Of a stretch of DNA of 64,000 nt, positions 1-7,920 are shown in pieces. Where the stretch lies: the NCBI RefSeq assembly GCF_900095795.1, contig NZ_LT608328.1:1977001-2041000 (forward strand). The letters are read 5' to 3'. The stretch's first letter is position 1. Each line of letters opens with the position of its first letter. A program made the translations under genes and the position numbers. Source of the DNA: Petrimonas mucosa. Lineage in GTDB: Bacteria > Bacteroidota > Bacteroidia > Bacteroidales > Dysgonomonadaceae. The notes under the pieces are model-generated. The model worked only from the letters and a program-made list of their open reading frames with translations, made no database searches and was not told where the DNA came from.

Positions 1-936
1 CTTGCGGCTCCTTCTGGCTTCACCCCTGGCTTCAAGCAGATTGATCAGTGCCCGGGCGGTGAGTTCCTTCCCTTCAAAACCGTATTTTGTAACTCCCTTC
101 TTCCCAATCTTGATCATACCCAGGTAATGGCACTTGATGTGCCGGGCACGTATGAAGCGAATCACCTCCGAGCAGGTGAACCAGCTGTCGGCAAGCAGGT
201 AGTCAAAGCGGATGCCCTTTCTAATGGCTCGCTTTATCATGGTTATCATCAACTGGATCTTGCTCTCCCCGTACTCTTTTGCCCGCGTTATAACGGGGGA
301 GGCTTCGTCCCTATCCTTGGTATACCGCGATTCGAGCTCCTTGTCGCTCATGCTGAAGTTGTTCTTCCTGCCTTTCTCCCCGAGTATGGCGAAGTCGAGT
401 ACGAACTGGCTCTTGCCATCGGTAATGCCCAGGAAGAGAGATTTGAAACCAAGGATCGTCTTGTGTCTCAGGTGGGAATAGACCCTGCCGATGTTTTCAA
501 TACGCCTTCCCGTCTTGGGAAAGTCGGTATCGTCCACCATCAGGCAAACAGTTTGATGCTTGTGGTCACTTCTCACGCGAACCTTGTTCCATATTTGAAT
601 GGTGAAGTGGTAGAGTATCTTGCGCCAATCATAAATTTCGTTGTTTACGAAACGGTAGAAAACATCCTTTTCGCAGCCAAAGAAGCCGCTTAGGGATGAT
701 CGACAATAATTGTAAGGATTCTTGATCATGAAACAGGGGAACATAATCAGCAACTCGAGCACCTGCAGCAGGGAATACTTGCTGTTGCATTTGCTCCTGC
801 TCCCGAAGAGGACCTTCTCCGACATGTTGAAACCTTTTAGCATATCCGTCAGGGTAAAAAGGGCACTGTTTGAATCATCTTTCTTGAAAAAAACGCTGAT
901 TTCTGATAAAATGGAGTTACTTTTGTATATCGGCAT
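1..936 (-). CDS. IS4-type DDE transposase, partial (C-terminus outside window)
   Basis: The frame is open from an ATG at 936 to the window edge and encodes about 312 residues almost identical to the N-terminal part of the transposase at 10238-11725. The first catalytic Asp region (VDDTDFPKTG) and the second (LLADSWFT) are present. The region carrying the final Glu lies off the left edge. Start choice rests on identity with the complete copy. Several codons differ from copy 2 but none creates a stop. Whether the full gene is intact cannot be seen. Confidence 0.85.
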   Translation of the reverse strand, partial: MPIYKSNSILSEISVFFKKDDSNSALFTLTDMLKGFNMSEKVLFGSRSKCNSKYSLLQVLELLIMFPCFMIKNPYNYCRSSLSGFFGCEKDVFYRFVNNEIYDWRKILYHFTIQIWNKVRVRSDHKHQTVCLMVDDTDFPKTGRRIENIGRVYSHLRHKTILGFKSLFLGITDGKSQFVLDFAILGEKGRKNNFSMSDKELESRYTKDRDEASPVITRAKEYGESKIQLMITMIKRAIRKGIRFDYLLADSWFTCSEVIRFIRARHIKCHYLGMIKIGKKGVTKYGFEGKELTARALINLLEARGEARRSRK

Positions 937-1057
937 AGGGCTGTTAGTATTTTTGGTTTTGACGCTTAAATATACTAATAATCTGTGAATTACAGAAGCC
1001 TCTGTGCCGTTTTTTTATGCGATTATTTTTACTGAATTTTTACTTGCGAAACTTGAA
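1..1057 (-). mobile_element. IS4-type insertion sequence, copy 1, cut by the window edge
   Basis: This is the start-proximal part of an IS element that matches the copy at 7722-11846 base for base apart from scattered substitutions (constant offset of 10789). Its outer terminal repeat is at 1042-1057 and matches the ends of the other copy (TTYAAGTTTCGCAAGT read inward). The flank from 1058 is the 3' tail of an IS1380 element, so this copy inserted into, or recombined with, an older IS1380. The other end and the target duplication are outside the window. Confidence 0.85.
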
Positions 1058-1268
1058 TCACTTAATCGTTCATCGCCATCTTTCGTGTCGTAAAAGGGTT
1101 TATGACAAGGAATTGCCATGCCTTGGAAGAGTGATAATGTCAATATATATAAAAATGCCACCATAAAAAGTAAATCAACACGTTAAACGTGCAAGAAACA
1201 GTGAAGATGAAAAGAAAATAAAACGGTATCTCTCGAAAAAAAAGAGAAATTCCGCTTTGAAAACTATT
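1058..1268. mobile_element. 3' remnant of an IS1380-family element
   Basis: About 210 bases match 27203-27415, the non-coding 3' tail of the complete IS1380 element at 25781-27460, with only a few substitutions and a 2-base length change in an A-run. The transposase gene and both ends are missing. It is bounded by the IS4-type end on the left and by the terminal repeat of IS982 on the right. The outer 45 bases of the IS1380 right end are not found beyond IS982, so a deletion accompanied or followed that insertion. Confidence 0.8.
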
Positions 1269-2304
1269 AACGTGAGTTCGGGATAAGAAAAGCATAAAAA
1301 AAGTTGTGATATAGGGAGATTATTTGTACATTTATAGCTGATAATCAAATAAATAACAAACATCAGCCCTATGATCACAACAGACAAAGTTATTGAAATA
1401 TTTTGTATTGCCGACGATTTTTGTGCAGAATATGAGAATGAAATTCAGAATCATCAACTTCAAGCCGGGGGTACAACTAAAAGGAGAAACAGGAAAACGC
1501 AAATGTCCCAGAGCGAGATTATTGCCGTGATGGTCTGTTTCCACTGCGGAACCTTCCATAATTTCAAGAATTATTACCTGTTTTATATTTGCAAACACAT
1601 GAAGAGCTATTTTCCAAATGCCGTTTCCTACAACCGTTTTGTCGAGTTGCAACCCAGGGTGATTGTACCTTTCATGCTCTTGCTCAAACTCTTTGGATTT
1701 GGTGAATGCACAGGCATTACATATGTGGATAGCACTCCCATTAAAGTATGTCATAACAAGCGTATACACTCGAATAAAGTATTCAGGGATCTGGCACAAA
1801 GAGGGAAAAGTACGATGGGCTGGTTTTTTGGATTCAAGCTTCATCTGGTCTGTAACGAAAAGGGTGAATTGCTGAATTTCTCTCTCACAAAAGGCAATGT
1901 CGACGATAGAAACCCTGACGTAATCAATGTTCTTACCAAAGATCTTTTCGGTAAACTATATGCAGACAAGGGTTACATCAGCACAAAGCTCTTCGAGATG
2001 CTGTTTGACCAGGGTGTTCATTTAGTGACCGGTATACGCTCAAATATGAAAAATTCCCTGATGTCATTCCGCGACAAGATTCTCTTACGCAAAAGATCTG
2101 TAATTGAGTCCATCAATGATGAACTGAAGAATATCTGCCAGATAGAACATTCAAGGCATCGTTCCACACATAATTTCATCATGAACATAATTGCTGCATT
2201 GGTGGCATATTGTTTCTTTCCCAAAAAGCCTTCAATCAAATTTGAAGTGGAAAAGTCAAGTCAATTAACCATTTGGGGATAATATGTTATCCCGAACTCA
2301 CGTT
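1269..2304 (+). mobile_element. IS982-family insertion sequence, complete
   Basis: A perfect 18-base inverted repeat bounds the element: AACGTGAGTTCGGGATAA at 1269-1286 and its complement at 2287-2304. It encloses one transposase gene that ends 5 bases before the right repeat. The length of 1036 bases is normal for the family. The immediate flanks do not form a convincing target duplication, consistent with a later deletion on the right side. Confidence 0.85.
1371..2282 (+). CDS. IS982-family transposase
   Basis: This 303-residue transposase is the usual IS982 length. Motifs seen are an acidic residue in YVDSTPIK (about residue 118), a Gly/His-rich block GWFFGFKLHL, KLYADKGYIS (second Asp), and KRSVIESINDELKN (final Glu) with the following HSRHRS typical of the family. 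It catalyses cut-and-paste DDE transposition of its own element. No frameshift or stop is seen, so it may be active. Confidence 0.9.
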   Translation: MITTDKVIEIFCIADDFCAEYENEIQNHQLQAGGTTKRRNRKTQMSQSEIIAVMVCFHCGTFHNFKNYYLFYICKHMKSYFPNAVSYNRFVELQPRVIVPFMLLLKLFGFGECTGITYVDSTPIKVCHNKRIHSNKVFRDLAQRGKSTMGWFFGFKLHLVCNEKGELLNFSLTKGNVDDRNPDVINVLTKDLFGKLYADKGYISTKLFEMLFDQGVHLVTGIRSNMKNSLMSFRDKILLRKRSVIESINDELKNICQIEHSRHRSTHNFIMNIIAALVAYCFFPKKPSIKFEVEKSSQLTIWG

Positions 2305-2310
2305 ATAAAG

Positions 2311-2330
2311 TAAAAAAGAGTGATTCTCTT
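2311..2330 (-). terminator. weak intrinsic terminator candidate downstream of the esterase gene
   Basis: Read on the minus strand, a short stem AAGAG/CTCTT (2316-2330) is followed by a run of T. The stem is AT-rich and only 5 base pairs, so termination would be weak. It lies about 50 bases beyond the stop of the minus-strand hydrolase gene. Confidence 0.3.
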
Positions 2331-2379
2331 ACTCATGTTCGTGAAATTATGGTAGGATAAATCCTGATCTTAAGAATCC

Positions 2380-3534
2380 TCATTTTGCCATCAAAAACCA
2401 TTCCATGAAAGAATAGACTATCTCATTTGATTCACGGGTGGGGAAATGCTTCGGGCGACTACTCATTGCAACCCTATTTTCATAACCGAGCAATCGATTC
2501 ACGGCGACTGTATGATTTAGGGGAATCCATCTTTCTATGGGATCACCTGACCCTCCCGATACGAGGAAGGGCCTGGGAGCCATCAGTGCATGCAACTCAT
2601 GCAAATCATATCCATCATTTTTCAACCGTGGATACAACCCCTTCCCAGTCCCACCTTTCTTGTTCCAAGTGCCAGACCATGGCGGCTGATAATAACCCAA
2701 GTACCAGGGTTCCCAGTAGTTGACACCACTTCCTTTTGTCTCGTCGAATACGATGCCGGGATCGATCCATGTGGCAGCAGCGAACTTATCAAATAGGCAG
2801 GAAGCGAACATGGCCCATTTCCCCCCGTAAGAGTGACCCACGATACCAATTCGGGTAGAATCAACATCGTCAACCTTTGCCAGTACCTCCCAAGCGTTTG
2901 CAGCTGCATAGGCAAGTGCCGACAATGGTTGCAATTGTGCATTCTCTCGGTTGGGGTAATAGATGGAGTAGGTTTTGCTTTTGGTCGTTTCTGTTGTTCC
3001 TATGGAGAGAGTAACAAACCCCCTTTTTACCAGCTGATAAGCAAAATCTCGATAGGGTTTGCCTCCAATGCCTACTGCTGTTTCCGGATCATAAAAGACA
3101 GTAATTACCGCCGGCTTGGCACCCGTTTTTTCTGGAATCAGCAAATAACCTTCCGTTTGCTCGTTGGGTGTCCAATAAAACCGCACCTTATGTCGGGTAA
3201 AACCATCCTGTTTCTCTGAAGAAAGAAATTCGAACTCCTGATCTGTGATCAATTTAGGCCAAGGCCCCATCATTTCCATCCAGCGGTCTCGAATTTCAGC
3301 ACGTCGTTCAAGCCAATCCTCTTTTGTCACGACCTCTTCTCCATTGTAAAACCGAAGTGGTGAGCGATAATCGCCAAATTGATTTTCATATCGTTCAGGA
3401 GGAGTAAAATAGTTATCGATAACACCCCAAGCCTTGCTTTTGGTCTCATAATAATCATAGAATGACTGCCCATATAGGTTGCCTGTTGTAAAGGCAATCA
3501 GCAGTAACAGGAGTGAAAATGTAAAATTCTTCAT
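2380..3534 (-). CDS. secreted alpha/beta-hydrolase, probable carbohydrate esterase
   Basis: This 384-residue exported protein has a signal peptide (residues 1-23, ending LYGQ). The nucleophile elbow GHSYGG places Ser235, with likely partners Asp331 (GGSGDPIERW) and His363 (RPKHFPTRE), giving a full Ser-Asp-His triad. The family resembles acetyl-xylan-esterase-like and dienelactone-hydrolase-like enzymes of PULs. The exact ester bond cleaved cannot be told. The gene is on the same strand as the PUL at 12990-25739. Removing the intervening IS nest would leave it about 160 bases downstream of the GH127 gene, so it is probably the last gene of that PUL. The start ATG directly precedes the hydrophobic signal sequence. 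Confidence 0.8.
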   Translation of the reverse strand: MKNFTFSLLLLLIAFTTGNLYGQSFYDYYETKSKAWGVIDNYFTPPERYENQFGDYRSPLRFYNGEEVVTKEDWLERRAEIRDRWMEMMGPWPKLITDQEFEFLSSEKQDGFTRHKVRFYWTPNEQTEGYLLIPEKTGAKPAVITVFYDPETAVGIGGKPYRDFAYQLVKRGFVTLSIGTTETTKSKTYSIYYPNRENAQLQPLSALAYAAANAWEVLAKVDDVDSTRIGIVGHSYGGKWAMFASCLFDKFAAATWIDPGIVFDETKGSGVNYWEPWYLGYYQPPWSGTWNKKGGTGKGLYPRLKNDGYDLHELHALMAPRPFLVSGGSGDPIERWIPLNHTVAVNRLLGYENRVAMSSRPKHFPTRESNEIVYSFMEWFLMAK

Positions 3535-3594
3535 ATCTATTAATTAAGTTAAACAACTTGGGTGTGGACTTGCAAACTTAATTGAGACAAAAAG

Positions 3595-3739
3595 TTAAGC
3601 GACATTTTTAATTGATTCTTTTTTAAGATTATACTGATTCCAAAATTCATCAATGGTTAAGTTACCCAATGCTGAGAATCTCCTTTTATGATTATACCAG
3701 GATTCAATATATTCAAATACCTGCAAGCGCATTTGCTCT
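3595..3739 (-). pseudogene. IS3 OrfB transposase, C-terminal fragment
   Basis: The last 48 or so residues of the IS3 OrfB integrase-type transposase are read here (FEYIESWYNHKRRFSALG then LTIDEFW). They continue the protein that breaks off at 6277. The junction is the 8-base duplication left by IS66 copy A. Any reading frame running further into 3740 and beyond is IS66 sequence, not IS3. Confidence 0.8.
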
Positions 3740-3910
3740 GTATCCCGTCGGCTATGAGCGTGTTGCAGGAATGGGTAAAAATTAGCATATCCCTCTCCGG
3801 TCCACCTCCTATGGTTATTCTCTGTTTCAACCGGCACATTGAATCAATGGCGGTATGACAATATTGTATTCGATCGTTGATCGGGGGTATCGTGCATGTA
3901 AGGATCCGTC

Positions 3911-5428
3911 TTATCCAAGGATATTCTCTTTCCAATTGTGTGGGAGCAGCTCTTCCAGTTTATTCGCGTGATAATCGGGTATTCTGTTGAGGACATCAGT
4001 CATCCATCGCGTTGGATTCACGCCGGCTTCGCGACAACAGGCGAAGAAAGAATACATCATCGCGTTACGCTCGGCTCCCTCGTGGCTCCCGCAGAATAAA
4101 TAGTTACGGCGTCCCAGGGCAAGTTTCCGGATTTTATTTTCAATCTCGTTATTGTCTATCTCGAATTTGCCGTCCGTCATCGTCCTTTCCAACCTGTCCC
4201 AAATTTTCAGAGTGTAGGCAACCGCGATTCCTATGGGAGATTTAGGCAAGACTTGCCCCCGCTGGTCTTCCAGCCATCGTTTCAGCTCTTCCATCACCGG
4301 TATTGATTGTTGTTCGCGCAGCCGGTGCCGTTCCTCGAATGGCATCTTTTCTTCGCGTGCCCGTTTCTCTACCCGGTAGAGTTTCGCGAACAAGTCAAGG
4401 GCTTGACGCGATCTCGATGGCGAGTTCTCCTTGGCGTGTTCAAATTTTCGCCGGCTATGGGCCATGCATGCCAAAAGTGTGATGTGCTCCGCGTCCTTAT
4501 ACTGGTCATACCCCGCGTACGCGTCAGTTTGGAGCGCGCCGCGGTACCCGTCAAGAAATCCGGCGGCGACATCCCCCGAGCGGGATTTTCCGTACCTGAA
4601 GCACGCCATGCCTTCCACGGGGGCATGAAACACCCACATGTACCCCTTGTGCGTGGCACCGGGCTTATCCGAGGTAAGAACAGGTATCGGGGACTCGTCC
4701 ACCTGAAGGTAGTCGCGTTTCATTATTTCATGGATCAGTGTATCGTGTAACGGCTCAAGCAAGCGGCAGACGGCGGCGTACCAGCCCTTGAGCGTCGACT
4801 CGGCAACCGGTATCTTTTGCCGCTTGAATATCTCGGCCTGGCGATAGAACGGGAGGTGGTCGATGAATTTGCTCGCGCAGATATGGGAGAGAATGCCCGC
4901 CCCGGCATTTCCTTTCACGATGGGCAACGAGGGCATGGGGGCTACAGTAACGCAGCCTTCACCTTCCGTGCCCGGCACCACGTACTTGGGACGGATAATA
5001 ACCCGCACGTAAACGTCGGCGGGCTTGTACTCCAGCAGCTCGGTGACAGACTCCCCTATCTTGACGGCTCCATCGGGGATAAGGTCAGGTTCAATCACCT
5101 CCTCTTCCCGTCGCAGGTGCTCGGGAAGACGGCTCCGGACAGGCTTTTCGCGTGTCTTTTCGCGTTCGTAAGTGATGGTTTCCTTGTTCGCTTCCGCTTT
5201 TGGCTGAATATCGCGAAGTGAATCCCGCGTGCCGGCAAAGAGGTCCAATTGCCCGTCATCGGTTTTTTCCGACCTGAAGCGTTCACTTCTCACACCGTAA
5301 AGCATCCGTTTTAGCTCGGAGAGTTGAAACCTCAGGTATTCGCAATCGGACTTGATGGACAGCAATTCGTTATATTCCCCGCGGGAAATAACAACCTGGT
5401 CATTCAATTCCGTATTGCTTGTTTTCAT
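3911..5428 (-). CDS. tnpC: IS66 family transposase TnpC (copy A)
   Basis: This is the catalytic transposase of IS66, 505 residues from the ATG at 5428 (an in-frame GTG lies 13 codons upstream). It has an N-terminal leucine-rich coiled segment (LRFQLSELKRMLYGVRSERF), a zinc-finger-like and linker region, then the DDE core: YLQVDESPIP, QTDAYAGYD and EIDNNEIENKIRKLALGRRN, with the C-terminal IS66 segment (FCGSHEGAERNAMMYS). The length is normal. About 170 bases between its stop and the IS end hold no convincing gene. Confidence 0.95.
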   Translation of the reverse strand: MKTSNTELNDQVVISRGEYNELLSIKSDCEYLRFQLSELKRMLYGVRSERFRSEKTDDGQLDLFAGTRDSLRDIQPKAEANKETITYEREKTREKPVRSRLPEHLRREEEVIEPDLIPDGAVKIGESVTELLEYKPADVYVRVIIRPKYVVPGTEGEGCVTVAPMPSLPIVKGNAGAGILSHICASKFIDHLPFYRQAEIFKRQKIPVAESTLKGWYAAVCRLLEPLHDTLIHEIMKRDYLQVDESPIPVLTSDKPGATHKGYMWVFHAPVEGMACFRYGKSRSGDVAAGFLDGYRGALQTDAYAGYDQYKDAEHITLLACMAHSRRKFEHAKENSPSRSRQALDLFAKLYRVEKRAREEKMPFEERHRLREQQSIPVMEELKRWLEDQRGQVLPKSPIGIAVAYTLKIWDRLERTMTDGKFEIDNNEIENKIRKLALGRRNYLFCGSHEGAERNAMMYSFFACCREAGVNPTRWMTDVLNRIPDYHANKLEELLPHNWKENILG

Positions 5429-5479
5429 GGTGTAAAGATACAACTTATCAATGAGATGAACAAGCACGAAAGTCTTTAT

Positions 5480-5842
5480 TCACGCGGTTTTTGGAGCAAT
5501 ATTGAATCTTTTCCGGCGGGTGGTTTTTTCCATGGAAATACCCTCGACCATCATGACCAAATCGCGCCAAAGAATACTGCATCCCTTGCCGGAAGAATGG
5601 ACGCGGGGAAGGGAAAAGCGGCCGCTTTCCAGGCGCTTGTGGTACAGCACGAGCCCGCCCCGTTCCCAATGGAGCAGCTTGATGGTCGTCCTGGACCTGT
5701 TGACAAAGATGAACACTTCCCCGCCTAACGGGTCGCGTCCCAATTCCGATGAGACAAGCCCGCATAAACTGTCAAATCCTTTACGCAGGTCGGTGGGTGA
5801 GAGGCAGAGGTAAAAACGCTGGGATTCGTTAAGTGAGAACAT
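5480..5842 (-). CDS. tnpB: IS66 accessory protein TnpB (copy A)
   Basis: This 120-residue protein is typical of the IS66 Orf2 family: PTDLRKGFDSLCGLV near the N-terminus, then GEVFIFVNRSRTTIKLLHWERGGLVLYHKRLESGRF. It is needed with TnpA for transposition in characterised IS66 elements, but its biochemical role is unclear. It starts with ATG at 5842, 11 bases after tnpA ends, and lies 51 bases before the tnpC start. Confidence 0.95.
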   Translation of the reverse strand: MFSLNESQRFYLCLSPTDLRKGFDSLCGLVSSELGRDPLGGEVFIFVNRSRTTIKLLHWERGGLVLYHKRLESGRFSLPRVHSSGKGCSILWRDLVMMVEGISMEKTTRRKRFNIAPKTA

Positions 5843-5853
5843 CGTCCGGGAAA

Positions 5854-6204
5854 TTAAAAAGTGAGCAGTTCCCCGAGTAGCGTGATGTCGGTTACCCCCT
5901 CGTCCACGCGAAGAGTTACCCCGCCGGGATAGGCGATCTCGAACCGGGGCATCCGCCGGGAGGACGGCTTGCCGATAACAGTTACCGGCTGCAAGAGGGA
6001 TGGCTCCTTTGCAGGGGGTGTTTTTGAGGCTTCATGTTCCGGATGGACTTCAAGATACAATTTTCTCCATTTGTAAAACTGCCATTCACTCATGTTTTTG
6101 GACCGGTAAAAATCCGTGGCCCGCTGACCACTTTGAAAGTACTCTTCGATCAGGGAAAACGCTTCGTGTTGAGTAAAACGACGATTCATTTTGTTAGTGT
6201 TCAT
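5854..6204 (-). CDS. tnpA: IS66 accessory protein TnpA (copy A)
   Basis: This small protein of about 116 residues has a helix-turn-helix-like N-terminus (SLIEEYFQSGQRATDFYRSKNMSEWQFYKWRKLY), as in IS66 TnpA. I placed the start at the ATG at 6204. A second ATG is at 6189, and the frame is open upstream only from a TTG. It is the first gene of the IS66 operon, 64 bases inside the terminal repeat. Confidence 0.85.
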   Translation of the reverse strand: MNTNKMNRRFTQHEAFSLIEEYFQSGQRATDFYRSKNMSEWQFYKWRKLYLEVHPEHEASKTPPAKEPSLLQPVTVIGKPSSRRMPRFEIAYPGGVTLRVDEGVTDITLLGELLTF

Positions 6205-6227
6205 CTTTTTTTGACAAAGATCACGGT

Positions 6228-7025
6228 TTAATCGAAGCAATCCAATACGCCTATGACCGACGGCTTACTTTGCTCTCTTGTTTTGAGTTTGGTACCATAG
6301 ACCAATTCAGATTTGAAAGTTTTGAAAAAGCTTTCAGCCACGGCATTATCCCAACAATTTCCCTTTCCACTCATACTTTGTTCCAGCTTCAAGGATTTCA
6401 ACAGATTGACAGTCTGTTTGCAAGCATATTGTATGCCCCGGTCAGAATGAAATATCATTCCTTCTCCAAAAGGTCTGTTCCTATTGGCCATCCTGATGGC
6501 CGGAACTACGGTATGGGATGCATTCATATGATCGCTTATGGACCATCCGATCAGTTTGCGATCAAAAAGATCCAGCACACAGGTCAGATAAAGAAACCCA
6601 TCCCGACATGGAATATAGGTCAGGTCAGAGACACATGCTTTCACAGGCTCATTCTGATTAAACCTGCGATTCAGCAGATTTGGTGCAACCTTATAGTTGT
6701 GAGAGGCATCCGTCGTCACTTTGAATCGTCTCGAGAGTTTGCTGCGCAAGCCCATTTCCCTCATATGGCATGCTACGGTGGTTCTCGAGACGGGAGTTCC
6801 GGATACCTGCAAATCCTTCGCCAGCCGGGGGCTTCCATTGCGTCCCTTGGCAGCAAAATAGGCATCCCTGATCTTTTCGTCCAGCTCCATATACTTACGC
6901 TTACGCGCGCCCTCCGGATCTTTAAGCCAGCGGTAATAACTGCTCCTGGGCACTTTCAGTACTTTACACATCACCTCGATCGTCCATTGTTTCGAGTTGT
7001 ATTCCTTTATAAAGAGATAGATCAA
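6228..7025 (-). pseudogene. IS3-family OrfB transposase interrupted by IS66 copy A
   Basis: This is an rve-type integrase with all three catalytic positions: CVSDLTYIPC, FHSDRGIQYA and CWDNAVAESFFKTFKSEL. It carries the N-terminal IS150-like HTH_21 region (RDAYFAAKGRNGSPRLAKDL). The true gene ends at 6277 where IS66 copy A enters. The frame then runs into the IS66 end and gains 12 foreign codons ending VLDCFD. About 48 native C-terminal residues are stranded at 3595-3739. Activity of the truncated product is doubtful. Confidence 0.85.
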
Positions 7026-7298
7026 CGATCTCTCTTGGAGATGATGCTCAAAGCTTTTTTTAATATGTCCCGCTCCGTTTCAGCTTCACCCAGACGTTTT
7101 TCCAGTTCAGCAATCCTTTTGGTGTCCTCACTTAATGACTGGACTCCGTGTCCGGGAAAACTGGCTTCACCTTTCTGCTGGTATTCTTTCCGCCAACGAT
7201 ATAGAAGAAAGGGGGCAATACCCAATTCCTGTGCAAGCTCGGAAACATTCTTGCGTTCTAAACTGAGTTTGACCGCATTCTCTGGTAGTGTTACATTT
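7022..7298 (-). pseudogene. IS3-family OrfA, 5' truncated
   Basis: The frame shows an HTH protein (ENAVKLSLERKNVSELAQEL, then GIAPFLLYRWRKEYQQKG) and a leucine-zipper tail (RIAELEKRLGEAETERDILKKAL). Its end overlaps the OrfB start by 4 bases, the usual site of the -1 frameshift that makes OrfAB. The N-terminal codons and start are missing because the sequence changes at about 7298 into the IS256 end. Confidence 0.75.
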
Positions 7299-7384
7299 AG
7301 TGTGTCTCTAGTCTATTGCTTTATCAGTCTTATAACAAATTTATTTCTTTTTTTTAATTTCACCTAATCCATGACATGTATTTT

Positions 7385-7460
7385 TTAATTCCGATACTTG
7401 CACAAGGATTACATGCGCAGCATGCAACTTGCTTGTCCTTGTGCAAGTAAGAGGAATTAA
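7385..7460. repeat. long imperfect hairpin inside the IS256 3' region
   Basis: Two arms, TTAATTCC plus ACTTGCACAAGGA (7385-7408) and their complements (7436-7460), pair over 21 bases with a 3-4 base internal bulge. The loop contains a second small palindrome, CATGCGCAGCATG. It sits about 30-110 bases beyond the transposase stop and before the IS end. A role as terminator or as protection against read-through from outside is possible, but there is no T-run directly after the stem. Confidence 0.6.
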
Positions 7461-7492
7461 GGACCTTTGTCATGGGTTGGCGGGAAATACCT

Positions 7493-7721
7493 TCACTCAC
7501 CGGGGAACAACGTCTTGTCCCTGTCAATACCGGGTAATTCCCTGTTATAAGCATCCTTGTCCATCGCCACTTTACCGATGAGTACCAGTACCGACTCCTC
7601 ATTGGGCATTGCCCCTCGCATCTTCAATACGCGCCGGAAGTCCTTGTTAAGCCGCTCTATCCAATTTGTGGTGTAGACCATTGACTGGATACGGGGGTGG
7701 AATTGCAGATAGGTGAAGTAA
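7493..7721 (-). pseudogene. IS256 transposase, C-terminal fragment
   Basis: The frame reads the last 75 or so residues of a mutator-type transposase, including NWIERLNKDFRRVLKMRGAM, which holds the third catalytic residue (Glu). The N-terminal two-thirds is at 11842-12786. The break lies at the IS4-type element's 8-9 base duplication. Upstream codons in this frame (from 7722) belong to other elements. Confidence 0.85.
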
Positions 7722-7920
7722 TTCAAGTTTCGCAAGTTGCTAACTTGCCGTATCCCGTCGGCTATGAGCGTGTTGCAGGAATGGGTAAAAATTAGCATAT
7801 CCCTCTCCGGTCCACCTCCTATGGTTATTCTCTGTTTCAACCGGCACATTGAATCAATGGCGGTATGACAATATTGTATTCGATCGTTGATCGGGGGTAT
7901 CGTGCATGTAAGGATCCGTC

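Larger units (their letters stand above)
3740..6268 (-). mobile_element. IS66-family insertion sequence, copy A (2529 bases)
   Basis: The ends carry the IS66-type inverted repeat starting GTA with a shared CCGTCGG core, at 3740 and at 6268 (complement). Direct 8-base target duplications TTTGCTCT flank it at 3732-3739 and 6269-6276. It holds three genes in the usual order tnpA, tnpB, tnpC. It appears identical to copy B at 7750-10278 (constant offset 4010). It interrupts IS3 OrfB. Confidence 0.95.
3583..7298 (-). mobile_element. IS3-family (IS150-like) element remnant, split by IS66 copy A
   Basis: OrfA and OrfB fragments of one IS3 element lie on both sides of IS66 copy A. OrfB is broken after ...KLKTREQ and resumes as MRLQVFEYIESWYNHKRR at 3731, across the TTTGCTCT duplication. 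The left boundary near 3583 (TGAGACA) is approximate. The OrfA end stops at about 7298 where an IS256 terminal repeat begins, and the first roughly 15-20 codons of OrfA are missing. The element cannot transpose on its own. Confidence 0.75.

Noticed and set aside
7226-7298. Intact OrfA of the IS3 element
   Set aside because: The apparent start at 7225 is an ATT codon, and upstream codons give recognisable OrfA sequence that stops matching at the IS256 end. The gene is truncated.
7385-7460. Possible integron attC-like recombination site
   Set aside because: The hairpin lacks the paired RYYYAAC and GTTRRRY core sites, and no integron integrase or cassette array is nearby.
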